DNA of 64,000 nucleotides from JANQRA01 sp035762545 (GCA_035762545.1 DASTOM010000008.1:62001-126000); one strand, 5' to 3'. Shown: positions 40,856 to 50,460, counted from the first letter of the stretch. Numbers and translations: made by a program. Notes: generated by a model not told the origin, from the letters alone.

Positions 40856-41833
40856 TCAGTCCTCCAGTGTCTTGCGTGCGGCGGCGACGATCCGTTCGAC
40901 GGTCGGAAGGTAGTGGCCCTCCGAGCGCTTGAGCGGAAAGATCGTGTCCCACCCTGCCACACGTTGCACGGGTGCGAGCAGGGCGTAGAGGGCACGCTCG
41001 CTGATGGTGGCGGCGATCTCGCCTCCGAAACCACCGGTCAGCGGGGCCTCGTGAATGACCACGGCCCGACCCGTCTTCTCGACCGAGGCGACGATTCCGT
41101 CGCGATCGAGTGGTGACAGTGTGCGCACGTCGATCACCTCGACCGAAACGTCGTCGTTCTCCAGAGCAGATGCGGCTGCGCGGGTCTCCTTCATCATCGC
41201 CCCCCAACTGATGAGGGTGACATCATCCCCGGTTCGCTCCACCCGGACGGGGCCGATCTCCACCCGGTAGTAGATGTCGGGGATGTCCTCTTTCACCGCT
41301 CGGTAGAGCCTGATCGGCTCGAGGAAGACAACCGGGTCGGGATCTTCGATCGCGGCGAGGAGCAGTCCCCGTGCATCACGTGGAGTCGAGGGAACCACGA
41401 CCTTGATCCCGGGGATGTGGGCGTAGATCGCCTCGGTCGATTCCGAGTGATGCTCGGCCGCTCCGATGCCGCCGCCGTAGGGGATCCGGATCACCATCGG
41501 GGCGGTGAAACGGTGGTTGGTTCGGTTGCGGATCCGGGCGACGTGATTGACGACCTGGTCGTACGCGGGATATGAGAACCCGAGGAACTGGATCTCCGCC
41601 ACCGGGCGCAGTCCGGCGATGGCCATGCCGAACGCGGCTCCAACGATCCCGGACTCGGCCACGGGAGTGTCGAAGACCCGGTCGGCACCATGAGTCTCCT
41701 GGAGACCGTCGGTGATCCGGAACACTCCCCCGGTCCGCCCGATGTCCTCACCCAACAGAACCACCCGCTGATCCGCCCCCAGCGCGGTGTCCAGCGCCCC
41801 ATTCAGCGCCTGGGCCAGGTTGACCTCAGCCAC
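40856..41833 (-). CDS. 2-oxoacid dehydrogenase E1 component, beta subunit
   Basis: A 325-residue thiamine diphosphate enzyme subunit. Conserved segments are LGEDIGRTGGVFRITDGL, FDTPVAESGIVGAAFGMAIAGLRPVAEIQF, GGGIGAAEHHSESTEA and the C-terminal EVIDVRTLSPLDRDGI and EAPLTGGFGGEIAA. The GTG start at 41833 follows the E1alpha gene by 78 bases. Together with E1alpha it decarboxylates pyruvate or branched 2-oxoacids. The pattern is closest to the PDH/BCKDH heterotetramer type. Confidence 0.96.
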   Translation of the reverse strand: MAEVNLAQALNGALDTALGADQRVVLLGEDIGRTGGVFRITDGLQETHGADRVFDTPVAESGIVGAAFGMAIAGLRPVAEIQFLGFSYPAYDQVVNHVARIRNRTNHRFTAPMVIRIPYGGGIGAAEHHSESTEAIYAHIPGIKVVVPSTPRDARGLLLAAIEDPDPVVFLEPIRLYRAVKEDIPDIYYRVEIGPVRVERTGDDVTLISWGAMMKETRAAASALENDDVSVEVIDVRTLSPLDRDGIVASVEKTGRAVVIHEAPLTGGFGGEIAATISERALYALLAPVQRVAGWDTIFPLKRSEGHYLPTVERIVAAARKTLED

Positions 41834-41911
41834 GATCAGGTCCTATCCCATTCTGTGAAGATTCACCCCCAGCTTTCCGCCGGTTTCCATTCACAGAACG
41901 GATTCGGAGCC

Positions 41912-43036
41912 TCACTGCGAGCCCTCCTCCAACTGTTCCCTGAGTGGTGCAGTCGGTTCGGCGTACATGCGGCCGATCATCTCCTCGAAGGTGGGCTCTG
42001 GGATCGACTCGGCCCACTCCACGGCGGCCTCGATGGTCTCCGAGGCGGCGTCCTCCAACTCCTGTTGCCATTCCGGCGTCCACGCACGCTGTTGGTCGAG
42101 AAGCCGCCGCACCCGCTCGAGGGGGTCCTTCTCCTCCCATGTCTCCCCTTCGGCCTCATCGCGATATCTGGTGGGGTCGTCGGCGGTGGTGTGGGGGCCG
42201 ATGCGATAGGTGACGGCCTCGATGAGGCTGGGGCCACCGCCGGAGCGTGCCAGCTCGGCAGCCTCCCGCACCGCGACCAGCACCGCGACGACGTCGTTCC
42301 CGTCAACCCTCACTCCCGGCATCCCGTATGCGTCGGCCTTGATCGCAATCGACTCCGATCGGGTCTGCTCGGCGATCGGATAGGAGATGGCGTACCCGTT
42401 GTTCTGACAGAGAAAGACCGTCGGAGTCTCGTAGACGGCGGCGAAGTTCATCGCCTCGTGGAAGTCGCCTTCGGACGTGGCGCCGTCTCCGAAGGAAGTG
42501 AGTGCGATCCGATCACTCCCGGAGAGCTTCTCCGCCCAGGCCAGCCCGACGGCGTGGATCATGTGACCGCCGACGGTGATCGAGGGCGGCATGACGTTGA
42601 CACCTTCGGGCACCTCTCCACCGCGCTCGTCACCTGTGCGTCCCAGAACCAGCAGCTCCCACGGATACCCGGCCCGCCAGTTCAGGGCAGCATCGCGGTA
42701 GGTGGCCACAACCCAGTCATCGTCGTGCAGTGCTGCGGCTGCGCCGATCTGTGCGGCCTCCTGACCCCGGAACGGGGCGTAGGTGGCCAGCCGTCCCTGA
42801 CGTTGCATCGCCATCGACTTGGTGTCGTATGTGCGTGCCTCGACCATGTCCGAGTACAGCGCACGCATCTCCTCGAGAGTCACGGGCAGACGGTCCCGGA
42901 CCGACCCATCCGGATTGATCAGGCTGAACATGGCCCTTCCATTGTGCGAAGTTTGCCGCGACGGAGCATCAGATGTCGTGTCGGTTGGGATGAGAGCGTC
43001 GAGACCGCGTCCCAGCCCCGACCTGCGAGTGCTCAC
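41912..43036 (-). CDS. 2-oxoacid dehydrogenase E1 alpha with ParB-like N-terminal extension
   Basis: The E1alpha part (from ATG 42931, 339 residues) has the thiamine motif GDGATSEGDFHEAMNFAAV and NNGYAISYPI, plus the phosphorylation-loop region RIGPHTTADDPTRYRD. Upstream, the frame stays open for 35 codons to GTG 43036, which has an ideal AGGAG at 6 bases. Those codons encode STRRSGLGRGLDALIPTD, the characteristic N-terminus of chromosomal ParB. The fused product would be 374 residues. ATG 42931 has a weaker GGAAGG site and may be used instead. The E1alpha call itself is certain. Confidence 0.93.
   Translation of the reverse strand: MSTRRSGLGRGLDALIPTDTTSDAPSRQTSHNGRAMFSLINPDGSVRDRLPVTLEEMRALYSDMVEARTYDTKSMAMQRQGRLATYAPFRGQEAAQIGAAAALHDDDWVVATYRDAALNWRAGYPWELLVLGRTGDERGGEVPEGVNVMPPSITVGGHMIHAVGLAWAEKLSGSDRIALTSFGDGATSEGDFHEAMNFAAVYETPTVFLCQNNGYAISYPIAEQTRSESIAIKADAYGMPGVRVDGNDVVAVLVAVREAAELARSGGGPSLIEAVTYRIGPHTTADDPTRYRDEAEGETWEEKDPLERVRRLLDQQRAWTPEWQQELEDAASETIEAAVEWAESIPEPTFEEMIGRMYAEPTAPLREQLEEGSQ
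42932..43036 (-). other. ParB-like N-terminal segment in frame with E1alpha
   Basis: GLGRGLDALIP is the ParA-contacting start of ParB/Spo0J proteins and is not part of any E1alpha. No other part of ParB (CTP-binding or KorB-type HTH domain) is nearby. The segment carries its own GTG and ribosome-binding site, as if the 5' end of a parB gene had been pasted in front of the dehydrogenase. It abuts a truncated ATPase fragment (43033-43340), marking a rearrangement junction. Confidence 0.75.
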
Positions 43037-43340
43037 ACCTGTCTCCTGGGGGTGTCGGAATGGAGGGACGGGGAGCTTAGACCCGGCGCGACCGATGTCG
43101 GCAGCCCGACCTCGTCCAGCGGACCAGAGTGGCCCACCCGGAATCGTCTCTCACACAGCGTCTCGGCCTCGATCAGAGAGTTGATGATCTCCTCGACGAA
43201 GAACGGATTGCCGTCGGTCCGGTCGAACACGAACTCGGCCAGCGTCTCGGGCGGTGCGTCGACGTCGAGAAGGGAGCAGATCAACTGTGTCGTCTGTCTC
43301 GGGGAGAAAGCACCCAACTCGAGAACACAAATGCCGCTCA
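43033..43340 (-). pseudogene. Fragment of an AAA/cyclase-associated ATPase
   Basis: The minus-strand frame reads FQRILSGICVLELGAFSPRQ, then TTQLICSLLDVDAPP, then FVFDRTDGNPFFVEEIINSLIE. This is the end of the P-loop ATPase domain of large LuxR- or adenylate-cyclase-associated regulators. It is preceded by an in-frame stop and runs into unrelated sequence after about residue 60, ending at the ParB-like start. Only a small piece remains, without a Walker A. It is a relic next to the E1alpha operon. Confidence 0.75.
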
Positions 43341-43498
43341 GGATGCGCTGGAACGATCACCGAGCCCCCACGCAGTCCGGATGCGTATCGTTGGGAGAGG
43401 AGCGAGAGCGGCAAATGGTGGCACCCGAGAAATAGCCGAAGATTCGGAAAGGCAACCTGGGTAGCTCGCCACTCACTGGCCGCCGATTGGAGTTTGCC

Positions 43499-45547
43499 AT
43501 GCTCACCAGGAGAGAATTCCTCAAGACCACTGCTTTGTCGACGGCTGCGGTGATGGTTGGTCCCGGGATAATGATGAAGTGGGGGCCCACGGGACCGGTG
43601 TTCTTTCAGATCCCCGGCGGGTCGCTTGCACCTGGCGACGTGGATAAGTATGTCCTGAAGCTGGTGAAACCGCCGGCGATGCCCCGCAGCAAAGGGTCGA
43701 ACAAGAACAGGGACAAATACAGGATCGGCGTCCGCCAGTTCAACCAGCGGGTCCTATCCCCGTCACATCCCGAGACCTCGGTGTGGAGCTATGGGTCGAC
43801 AGATTTCCCCGGCCCGGTCGCCGAGGGCGGAACGTTCAACTATCCGGCATTCACGGTCGAGGCCACCTGGAGCAAACAGGTACAGGTCACGTGGTTCAAC
43901 CAACTGGTGGATGCCAACCGCAACTACCTTCCCCACCTGTTACCCATCGATCAGACGCTTCATTGGGCGAATCCGCCCGGCGGTACCACAGGTCGAGACT
44001 CCCGTCCGACGAATCCACCACAGGGCCCATATACAGGCCCGGTTCCCATCGTGACCCACGTTCACGGTGCGCACACCTCGGAAGACAGCGACGGGTATGC
44101 CGAGGCCTGGTACTTGCCCGACGCCGATGACATCCCCGGCGGATACGCCCGCACCGGCACCTTCTTCGACTACTTCAACGCCAAGTACTCCCACGGCTGG
44201 GAACCCGGCGCAGCATCGTTCAAGTATCCCAACGACCAGCCGGCAACCACATTGTGGTACCACGACCACACACTCGGCATGACTCGGGCGAATGTCTATG
44301 CGGGACCCGCTGGGTTCTGGCTGATCCGCGGTGGGCCCGACGACGTCGAACTCGGATACGTCGCCCCAGGAGTCGGTGACGACCCATTCGGCGAGTACAC
44401 AGAAATCCCGATCGCCATTCAGGACCGTTCTTTCAACGACGACGGCTCTCTGTTCTATCCGGACAATCGGGCGTTCTTCGAGGGGCTCAATACCGATGAG
44501 TTGCAGATCCCCTTCATCCCGGACGAGGCCTGCGACGGCTTGCCAAGCGACGTTTCGCCTATCTGGAACCCGGAGTTCTTCGGGAACACGATGGTCGTCA
44601 ACGGCCGTACATGGCCATATCTCGAAGTGGAACAGCGGCGATACCGATTTCGGTTCCTCAATGGCTGCAACTCCCGTTTCCTGGTTCTCAAATTGACGAC
44701 CACTCCGAGGTCGAACAACGACGGGTTCAACAGCGCAGAGTTCCCCTTCTGGCAGATAGGAGCCGATCAGGGGTTCCTCCCTGAGCCCGCGGAGCTCGAG
44801 TACCTCCTCATGGCACCAGCGGAGCGGGCGGACGTGATCGTGGACTTCAGCAGCATTCCGGCTGGCACCGAGGTGTACCTGGTCAATGACGGACCCGATG
44901 CGCCCTTCGGAGGCATCTCAGTCGAAGATCTGTCGGACTGGGAGTCGACGGGCCAAGTCATGAAGTTCCTCGTCAAAGTCGCCACCAGCGTTGACCACAC
45001 GACACCACCTGACCAGCTGTTACTACCCCCCGTCGGGACGCTGAGCGCGAGCACCGTCACCCGCCATCTGTCACTGAACGAAGAGAAGTCCTCCACCGTG
45101 AAGGTCAGCGAAGACAACGGGAGCATCGTTCTCGACTGCGAAAACGGGGAGGCGTTCGGACCCACTGCGGCTCTGCTCGGCGTGATGAACGCCGGCACGG
45201 GCGTGCCACTGATGTGGAGCGACCTCATCAGCGAGAATCCCGACCTGGGCTCGATCGAGACCTGGGAGTTCCACAACTTCACCGAAGACGCTCACCCCAT
45301 CCACATCCACCAGGTCAGATTCAAGGTGCTCGGCAGGGGTGTCAACGGGACCCAGACTCCTGAAGCCTGGGAGCAGGGATTCAAGGACACGGTGATCGCC
45401 TACCCCGGCGAGATAACCAGGGTAAGGGCGCAATACGATCTGTCCGGGTTCTACGTCTGGCACTGCCACATCGTCGAACACGAAGACAACGAAATGATGA
45501 GGCCTTTCCACGTCGGACCCATCCCATCAGACGCACCGGCTCATTGA
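43499..45547 (+). CDS. Multicopper oxidase (CotA/bilirubin oxidase-like)
   Basis: A 682-residue exported laccase-like enzyme. The twin-arginine signal is at the start (LTRREFLKTTALSTAAVMVGPG). Copper-site motifs appear in order: HVHGAHT, WYHDHTLGMTR, HPIHIHQVRFK and WHCHIVEHEDNEMMRPF, covering the trinuclear cluster and the type 1 site with its Met ligand. The length and order fit CotA-like enzymes, which oxidise phenolics, bilirubin or Mn/Cu. ATG 43499 follows GGAG at six bases. It stands alone, with 258 bases after it that show no gene. Confidence 0.95.
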   Translation: MLTRREFLKTTALSTAAVMVGPGIMMKWGPTGPVFFQIPGGSLAPGDVDKYVLKLVKPPAMPRSKGSNKNRDKYRIGVRQFNQRVLSPSHPETSVWSYGSTDFPGPVAEGGTFNYPAFTVEATWSKQVQVTWFNQLVDANRNYLPHLLPIDQTLHWANPPGGTTGRDSRPTNPPQGPYTGPVPIVTHVHGAHTSEDSDGYAEAWYLPDADDIPGGYARTGTFFDYFNAKYSHGWEPGAASFKYPNDQPATTLWYHDHTLGMTRANVYAGPAGFWLIRGGPDDVELGYVAPGVGDDPFGEYTEIPIAIQDRSFNDDGSLFYPDNRAFFEGLNTDELQIPFIPDEACDGLPSDVSPIWNPEFFGNTMVVNGRTWPYLEVEQRRYRFRFLNGCNSRFLVLKLTTTPRSNNDGFNSAEFPFWQIGADQGFLPEPAELEYLLMAPAERADVIVDFSSIPAGTEVYLVNDGPDAPFGGISVEDLSDWESTGQVMKFLVKVATSVDHTTPPDQLLLPPVGTLSASTVTRHLSLNEEKSSTVKVSEDNGSIVLDCENGEAFGPTAALLGVMNAGTGVPLMWSDLISENPDLGSIETWEFHNFTEDAHPIHIHQVRFKVLGRGVNGTQTPEAWEQGFKDTVIAYPGEITRVRAQYDLSGFYVWHCHIVEHEDNEMMRPFHVGPIPSDAPAH

Positions 45548-45805
45548 TGCGTTGCTTTATACGCCGGGACGCGTGAGGCGGACGCTGGGCATGCAGACCT
45601 CCACTTTCGAGCAAAGTGCTTCCCGCGCCAACACTGTCCCCATTCCCACGGACCGCCGCTCGAAACGCGGTATGGCCCGGGCCCTCACCTCAGCTTCTTC
45701 GTCAGCCTGAGCGTCGGCGTGGACCACCCTGTCGTCGCCGGGTGGCGCGAGTCTGATCGTGCCCTCGGCCTCGTCTCTGAGCCACCTAGACGAGCCAACA
45801 ACCGC

Positions 45806-48127
45806 TCACACCGTCACCGAGTCGTCTTCGAGGGCTTCCTCGAGATCGTCGATGGTCATCAACACATCACGTGCCTTGCTGCCGACCGAGGGGCCCACGA
45901 CCCCGCGCTGCTCGAGCGCATCCATGACTCGGCCCGCCCGGGCGAACCCGATCCGTAGCTTGCGCTGCAACATGGAGGTGGAACCGAGTTGTGAGCGAAC
46001 CACGAGCTCGGTCGCCTGCCGGATCAGCTCGGCGTCTTCGTCGTCCTCCTCCGCTGCGGCCGCGGCTGCAGCTGCGGCCGCGGCAGCAGCCACCTCCAGG
46101 ACCTGCTTGTCCTGATACTGCGCCTCTCGTTGGCTCCTGACCCACTCGACCACCTCGTGCACCTCGGCCTCCCGCACCCAGGCCCCCTGGATCCGCTGGG
46201 GACGTGGCTCCTTCGCAGTGACGACGAGCATGTCACCCATCCCGACCAGCTTCTCAGCACCGGCGCCGTCGATGATCACCCGGCTGTCGGTTTGAGAAGC
46301 CACGGAGAAGGCGAGACGACTGGGGACGTTGGCCTTGATGACACCGGTGATCACATCGACGGAAGGGCGCTGGGTGGCGATGACTAGATGGATTCCGACC
46401 GCGCGGGCCATCTGGGCGATGCGGACGATCGACTCCTCGACCTCCTTGCCCGCCACCATCATCAGATCGTTCAGCTCGTCGATCAGCACCACGATGTAGG
46501 GGAACCGGTCGAAACCCTCCGGATCGAGACGACCCGCCTCCAGCTTCTCCCGGTACCCCTCGATGTCACGAACCTTGGCGTCGGCGAGGAGGTCGTAGCG
46601 ACGGTCCATCTCGGCAACCGCCCACTTCAGGGCCTCATTCGCCTTCTTCGGGTTGGTGATGACCCTGGTGAGCAGGTGAGGTACCCCGTTGTATTGCCCC
46701 AACTCGACCCGTTTCGGGTCGACCATGATCACCCGGACGTCGTCGGGATGGGTGCGCATCAGCAGCGAGGTCACGATCGAATTGATACACGACGACTTAC
46801 CGGCGCCGGTGGCACCGGCGATGAGTACATGGGGCAGCTCGGCGAGGTTGAGGAGACGGGGTTGACCGGAGATGTCCATCCCCAGGCCCACCGTCAATGG
46901 GTGCGCCGGCTTGGCCGCCTCGGGGCTGTCGAGAATGTCGCCGAGCGAGACCAGACGACGTTTCACGTTCGGCACTTCGACGCCAATCGCCGACTTGCCC
47001 GGGATCGGCACCAGCAGCCTCACGTCCGGAGTGGCCAGGGCATATGCGATGTCGTGGGACAGGTTGGAGACCCGGTTGACCTTCACGCCCGGTGCGAGCT
47101 CGATCTCGTAGCGGGTGACCGTCGGACCGGGGACGATCTTGGTGAGCGTGGCGTCGACGCCGTGCTCGTGGAGGGTGTCCTCGAGCTGGCGGGCTGTCTC
47201 TTCCAGAGATCTCTTGTTGATCTCTCCACCGGTGCCGCCCTGCAACAGGCTCAATGGTGGCAGTTGGTAATCGGTCTTGGTCAGGTCCAGGGTCATCACC
47301 GGCTGTGGCTCCGGTTCGGGTGACGGGATGGGCTGCTGCTTCGGCTGCTTGGGGGGACGCTGCTCTGAGGGCTTCTGGTGTTTGCCGCGCGGTCGACTCT
47401 CGACCACCGGTGTCGGCCGGGCGATGTGAGCGCCGCGATCCTCGGGGTCGCCCGCTATCACCTCCTTGGCGAACTTGCGGACGCGGCCCCAGATGTCGAC
47501 CAGACCGTGGAACAACTCACGGACTGACGTGTTCGTCATCACCAGGACACCCATGCCGATCGCCGAGGACAGCACGACGAAGGCACCCCAGTGTCCGAGG
47601 ACACGTCTCATCGGGAAAGCTATGAGCGATCCGACTGCCCCTCCTCTCTCCTGCACGAGGTCGAGGCTCGCTCGGAACGCGACGGCGCCCGTCAGGAGGT
47701 GGAACAGTGCGAGGCTGCCGACGAAGGTGGTGATGCCACCCAGAACGAGACGTCTGGCGCCGTCCTTCGGCTTGCCGACGATGAGGGCGATCCCCACCCC
47801 GGCGAGGGCCAGCGGTACCACGAAGCGCCATACCCCGAACAGGAACCGCGATCCGGTGGTGAAGCCGTTGCCGACCGGTCCGGCCAGTCTGAAGAAGGCA
47901 AGTGACACGAGCATGGCGAGAACCACTAGGACCATGCCCCATACGTCGTCGGTCTGACGTCCGAGCGAGCTCCGTATCCAGTCTTTGACCGCCACCAGCC
48001 GCGAGGCGAACGACTTCTTGGAGCTCTTGTTAGCCGGCTTCCTGGCGTTCTTGTTCGCCGACTTCTTGTGTTTTGAGGACACCCGTCTCCGCCCGGAGCC
48101 CTTGCGGGTGGATGTCCGGGTTGGCAT
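45806..48127 (-). CDS. ftsK: DNA translocase FtsK
   Basis: A 773-residue SpoIIIE/FtsK motor for chromosome segregation and XerCD activation at the septum. It has a basic N-terminal tail and four transmembrane helices (about residues 60-190), a Pro/Gln-rich linker, the beta region, and an alpha motor with Walker A IAGATGAGKSSCINS and IVVLIDELNDLMMVAG. A winged-helix gamma domain is at the end. A tract of 13 alanines lies before the gamma domain, followed by EEDDEDAE; this is unusual in length. ATG 48127 is chosen. Confidence 0.96.
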   Translation of the reverse strand: MPTRTSTRKGSGRRRVSSKHKKSANKNARKPANKSSKKSFASRLVAVKDWIRSSLGRQTDDVWGMVLVVLAMLVSLAFFRLAGPVGNGFTTGSRFLFGVWRFVVPLALAGVGIALIVGKPKDGARRLVLGGITTFVGSLALFHLLTGAVAFRASLDLVQERGGAVGSLIAFPMRRVLGHWGAFVVLSSAIGMGVLVMTNTSVRELFHGLVDIWGRVRKFAKEVIAGDPEDRGAHIARPTPVVESRPRGKHQKPSEQRPPKQPKQQPIPSPEPEPQPVMTLDLTKTDYQLPPLSLLQGGTGGEINKRSLEETARQLEDTLHEHGVDATLTKIVPGPTVTRYEIELAPGVKVNRVSNLSHDIAYALATPDVRLLVPIPGKSAIGVEVPNVKRRLVSLGDILDSPEAAKPAHPLTVGLGMDISGQPRLLNLAELPHVLIAGATGAGKSSCINSIVTSLLMRTHPDDVRVIMVDPKRVELGQYNGVPHLLTRVITNPKKANEALKWAVAEMDRRYDLLADAKVRDIEGYREKLEAGRLDPEGFDRFPYIVVLIDELNDLMMVAGKEVEESIVRIAQMARAVGIHLVIATQRPSVDVITGVIKANVPSRLAFSVASQTDSRVIIDGAGAEKLVGMGDMLVVTAKEPRPQRIQGAWVREAEVHEVVEWVRSQREAQYQDKQVLEVAAAAAAAAAAAAAEEDDEDAELIRQATELVVRSQLGSTSMLQRKLRIGFARAGRVMDALEQRGVVGPSVGSKARDVLMTIDDLEEALEDDSVTV

Positions 48128-48172
48128 GTAGTTGCGGAGCCTACCCAAGAATCGGGGAATTACCGTGAATTC

Positions 48173-48979
48173 GTGAGTGAACTGCCTGACTATGTCGTCC
48201 TCAATCGCGAGCTGTGGGACAACGACGCCACCAACTGGGTCGAGTCGGGCGAGCGATCCTGGACCGAGGAGCCGTCATGGGGGATCTGGGGGGTGGACGA
48301 ATCTGCCCTGGGACTGCTCCCGAACGATATGTCCGATATGAGGACGATCGAGCTCGGTTGCGGCACCGCCTATGTGTCGGCGTGGATGGCGCGGCGGGGC
48401 GCTTCGGTCGTGGGGATCGACAACTCCGAGAAGCAGTTGGAGACCGCCCGAAGACTGGCCGCGGAGCATGGAGTCGACCTGGAGTTGATTCACGGCAACG
48501 CCGAGGAGGTCCCATACCCGGACGCCTCGTTCGACTTCGCGATCTCCGAGTATGGCGCCGCGATCTGGGCCGACCCGTACAAGTGGATCCCGGAGGCGCA
48601 TCGTCTCCTGAAACCGGGTGGCCAACTCGTATTCCTCGGTCACCATCCCCTGGCCATGATCGTCGTGCCGAGGGAGGGCGATGTCGTCACGGACCACACA
48701 CTTCGCTATCCCTACTTCGGGATGCACCGCATTGACTGGATCGACTCGGACGGGGACTCCGGGACCGAGTTCAACCTCCCCATCTCGGAGTGGCTGCGAC
48801 TGTTCGTGAAGGTCGGGTTCGAGGTCGTCTCCTATCAGGAGGTGCAGAATCCGGAAACCGATCGAGAGAAGAGCTTCGACATCGACCCGACGTGGGCGAA
48901 CGATTTCCCTTCCGAACAGGTCTGGAAACTCCGCAAGCGATATGCGGGTCCCTGTCCGGAAAGGGGCTTTGGACTCTGA
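48173..48979 (+). CDS. Class I SAM-dependent methyltransferase
   Basis: A 268-residue Rossmann methyltransferase. Motif I is MRTIELGCGTAYVSAWMARRGA, with the acidic strand end VVGIDNSEKQL. Later motifs are FAISEYGAAIW and LLKPGGQLVFLGH. Residues 1-45 (NWVESGERSWTEEPSWGIWG) resemble small-molecule methyltransferases of the UbiE/type-11 group. The substrate is unknown. It starts with GTG, divergent from ftsK with 45 bases between. Confidence 0.92.
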   Translation: MSELPDYVVLNRELWDNDATNWVESGERSWTEEPSWGIWGVDESALGLLPNDMSDMRTIELGCGTAYVSAWMARRGASVVGIDNSEKQLETARRLAAEHGVDLELIHGNAEEVPYPDASFDFAISEYGAAIWADPYKWIPEAHRLLKPGGQLVFLGHHPLAMIVVPREGDVVTDHTLRYPYFGMHRIDWIDSDGDSGTEFNLPISEWLRLFVKVGFEVVSYQEVQNPETDREKSFDIDPTWANDFPSEQVWKLRKRYAGPCPERGFGL

Positions 48980-49028
48980 CGTCCCGGCGGCGAAGGGTGA
49001 CATGCTCGGCGTCGGAAAGGAATTGCTG

Positions 49029-49742
49029 ATGAGACGAACCGGTCTCACCATGTTCGCCGTCGCGGCTCTGACCGCCTGCAGCACCACGATCAACCTCGGC
49101 GGTATTCGCGGATCGGGGGACATGACCACCGAGACACGGGATGTGAGCGGCTTCACCCGAATTGTGCTCGAGGGCAGTGGATCGGTTGTCGTCGAGGTCA
49201 GCGGCACCCAGTCCCTGACCATCGAGGCCGAGGACAACCTGATCTCACATCTCACTTCGGACGTCAGCAACGGAACCCTGACGTTGGGTACGGACGCGTC
49301 GATCTCCCCCACCCGCGAGATCGTGTACTCGGTGGGTGTCGCCGCACTCGACGGCGTCATCATCGAGGGCAGCGGGAATGTCACGGCCGGAAACGTGGAG
49401 ACCGATTCGTTCGAGGCGGCGATCAGCGGCTCGGGATCGATCAACATCGACGCAATCACGGTTGAGACGTTCGACGGTTCGATCTCAGGATCGGGCCGGA
49501 TCGAGGTGTCGGGGTCCACGACCGACCTGACAGTGTCGATCCCCGGCTCGGGGACGTTCTCCGGAGCCGACCTGGAGGCCACGGGCGCAACGGTGAAAAT
49601 CTCCGGATCAGGCGACGCCGTGGTCAACGTCACCGTCAGCCTCATCACCGACGTCAGCGGTTCGGGCAGTGTGGAGTACCTGGGCAACCCGACGAGCGTG
49701 CAAACGGACATAAGCGGATCCGGCAGCGTCGAGCCCCGATGA
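49029..49742 (+). CDS. GIN-domain (DUF2807) lipoprotein
   Basis: A 237-residue putative lipoprotein. A signal with lipobox ALTAC (LTMFAVAALTACST) precedes a right-handed beta-helix made of many repeats of the type ISGSGSI / VSGSGRI / ISGSGDA. The GSGs recur roughly every 20 residues. Such DUF2807 domains are common in actinobacterial and Bacteroidetes surface proteins; the role is unknown, possibly adhesion or cell-wall contact. ATG 49029 follows AAAGGA at seven bases. Confidence 0.85.
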   Translation: MRRTGLTMFAVAALTACSTTINLGGIRGSGDMTTETRDVSGFTRIVLEGSGSVVVEVSGTQSLTIEAEDNLISHLTSDVSNGTLTLGTDASISPTREIVYSVGVAALDGVIIEGSGNVTAGNVETDSFEAAISGSGSINIDAITVETFDGSISGSGRIEVSGSTTDLTVSIPGSGTFSGADLEATGATVKISGSGDAVVNVTVSLITDVSGSGSVEYLGNPTSVQTDISGSGSVEPR

Positions 49743-49778
49743 TGGCGCGCCCCACCCACCGCTAGGTACGTTGCGGGG

Positions 49779-50444
49779 ATGCCCGCACCGATGATCCCTC
49801 ACCAGTTCGAGCGTCTCGAACCTGACGAGTCGGTCCGGAGGGCCGACGCCTTCTTCGCCGAGATGGAAAGGCGGCGTTCGGTCCGGTTCTTCAGCGACAC
49901 CCCGGTACCACGCCACCTCATCGAGCAGGCGATCCGCACTGCCTCCACCGCTCCATCCGGGGCACACCGTCAGCCGTGGCGGTTCGTGCTGACCGGAGAC
50001 CCCGACGTCAAACGTCAGATCCGGGAGGCCGCCGAGGAAGAGGAGCGGATCAACTACGAGGGCGGGCGACTCCCCGAGCATTGGCGAGAGGCCCTCGAGC
50101 CCCTCGGAACCGACTGGCACAAGGAGTTCCTCGAAACGGTTCCGTGGATCGTCGTGATGTTCGAGGAGCGCTACGGGGTCAACCCGGACGGCTCCCGCCG
50201 CCACAACTTCTACGTGAAGGAGTCCTGCGGCATCGCAGCCGGGATTTTCATCACAGCACTCCACCACATGGGTCTGGCCACGCTCACCCACACGCCGTCA
50301 CCGATGGCGTTTCTGACCAAGCTGCTGGGGCGACCGGAGAACGAACGGCCCTTCTGCATGTTCCCGATCGGGTACCCGGCGGACGACTGTGTGGTCCCCG
50401 ACCTTCGCAGGAAGACCCTGGGCGAGGTGCTCGTCGAAGTGTGA
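49779..50444 (+). CDS. Nitroreductase-family flavoprotein (iodotyrosine deiodinase-like)
   Basis: A 221-residue FMN enzyme. RRRSVRFFSDTPVPRHLIEQAIRTASTAPSGAHRQPWRFVLTGDP is the typical flavin-binding start. ESCGIAAGIFITALHHMGLATLTHTPSP holds the FMN-contacting helix of the iodotyrosine-deiodinase/BluB branch. It is more like halotyrosine dehalogenases than nitroreductases proper. The substrate cannot be told. ATG start. It is convergent with RNase J, with a palindrome cluster between. Confidence 0.88.
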   Translation: MPAPMIPHQFERLEPDESVRRADAFFAEMERRRSVRFFSDTPVPRHLIEQAIRTASTAPSGAHRQPWRFVLTGDPDVKRQIREAAEEEERINYEGGRLPEHWREALEPLGTDWHKEFLETVPWIVVMFEERYGVNPDGSRRHNFYVKESCGIAAGIFITALHHMGLATLTHTPSPMAFLTKLLGRPENERPFCMFPIGYPADDCVVPDLRRKTLGEVLVEV

Positions 50445-50460
50445 TCGCCTCAGCACAGAC

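Noticed and set aside
41690..43435. 581-codon plus-strand frame across E1beta and E1alpha
   Set aside because: It is the shadow of two certain dehydrogenase genes and crosses their junction.
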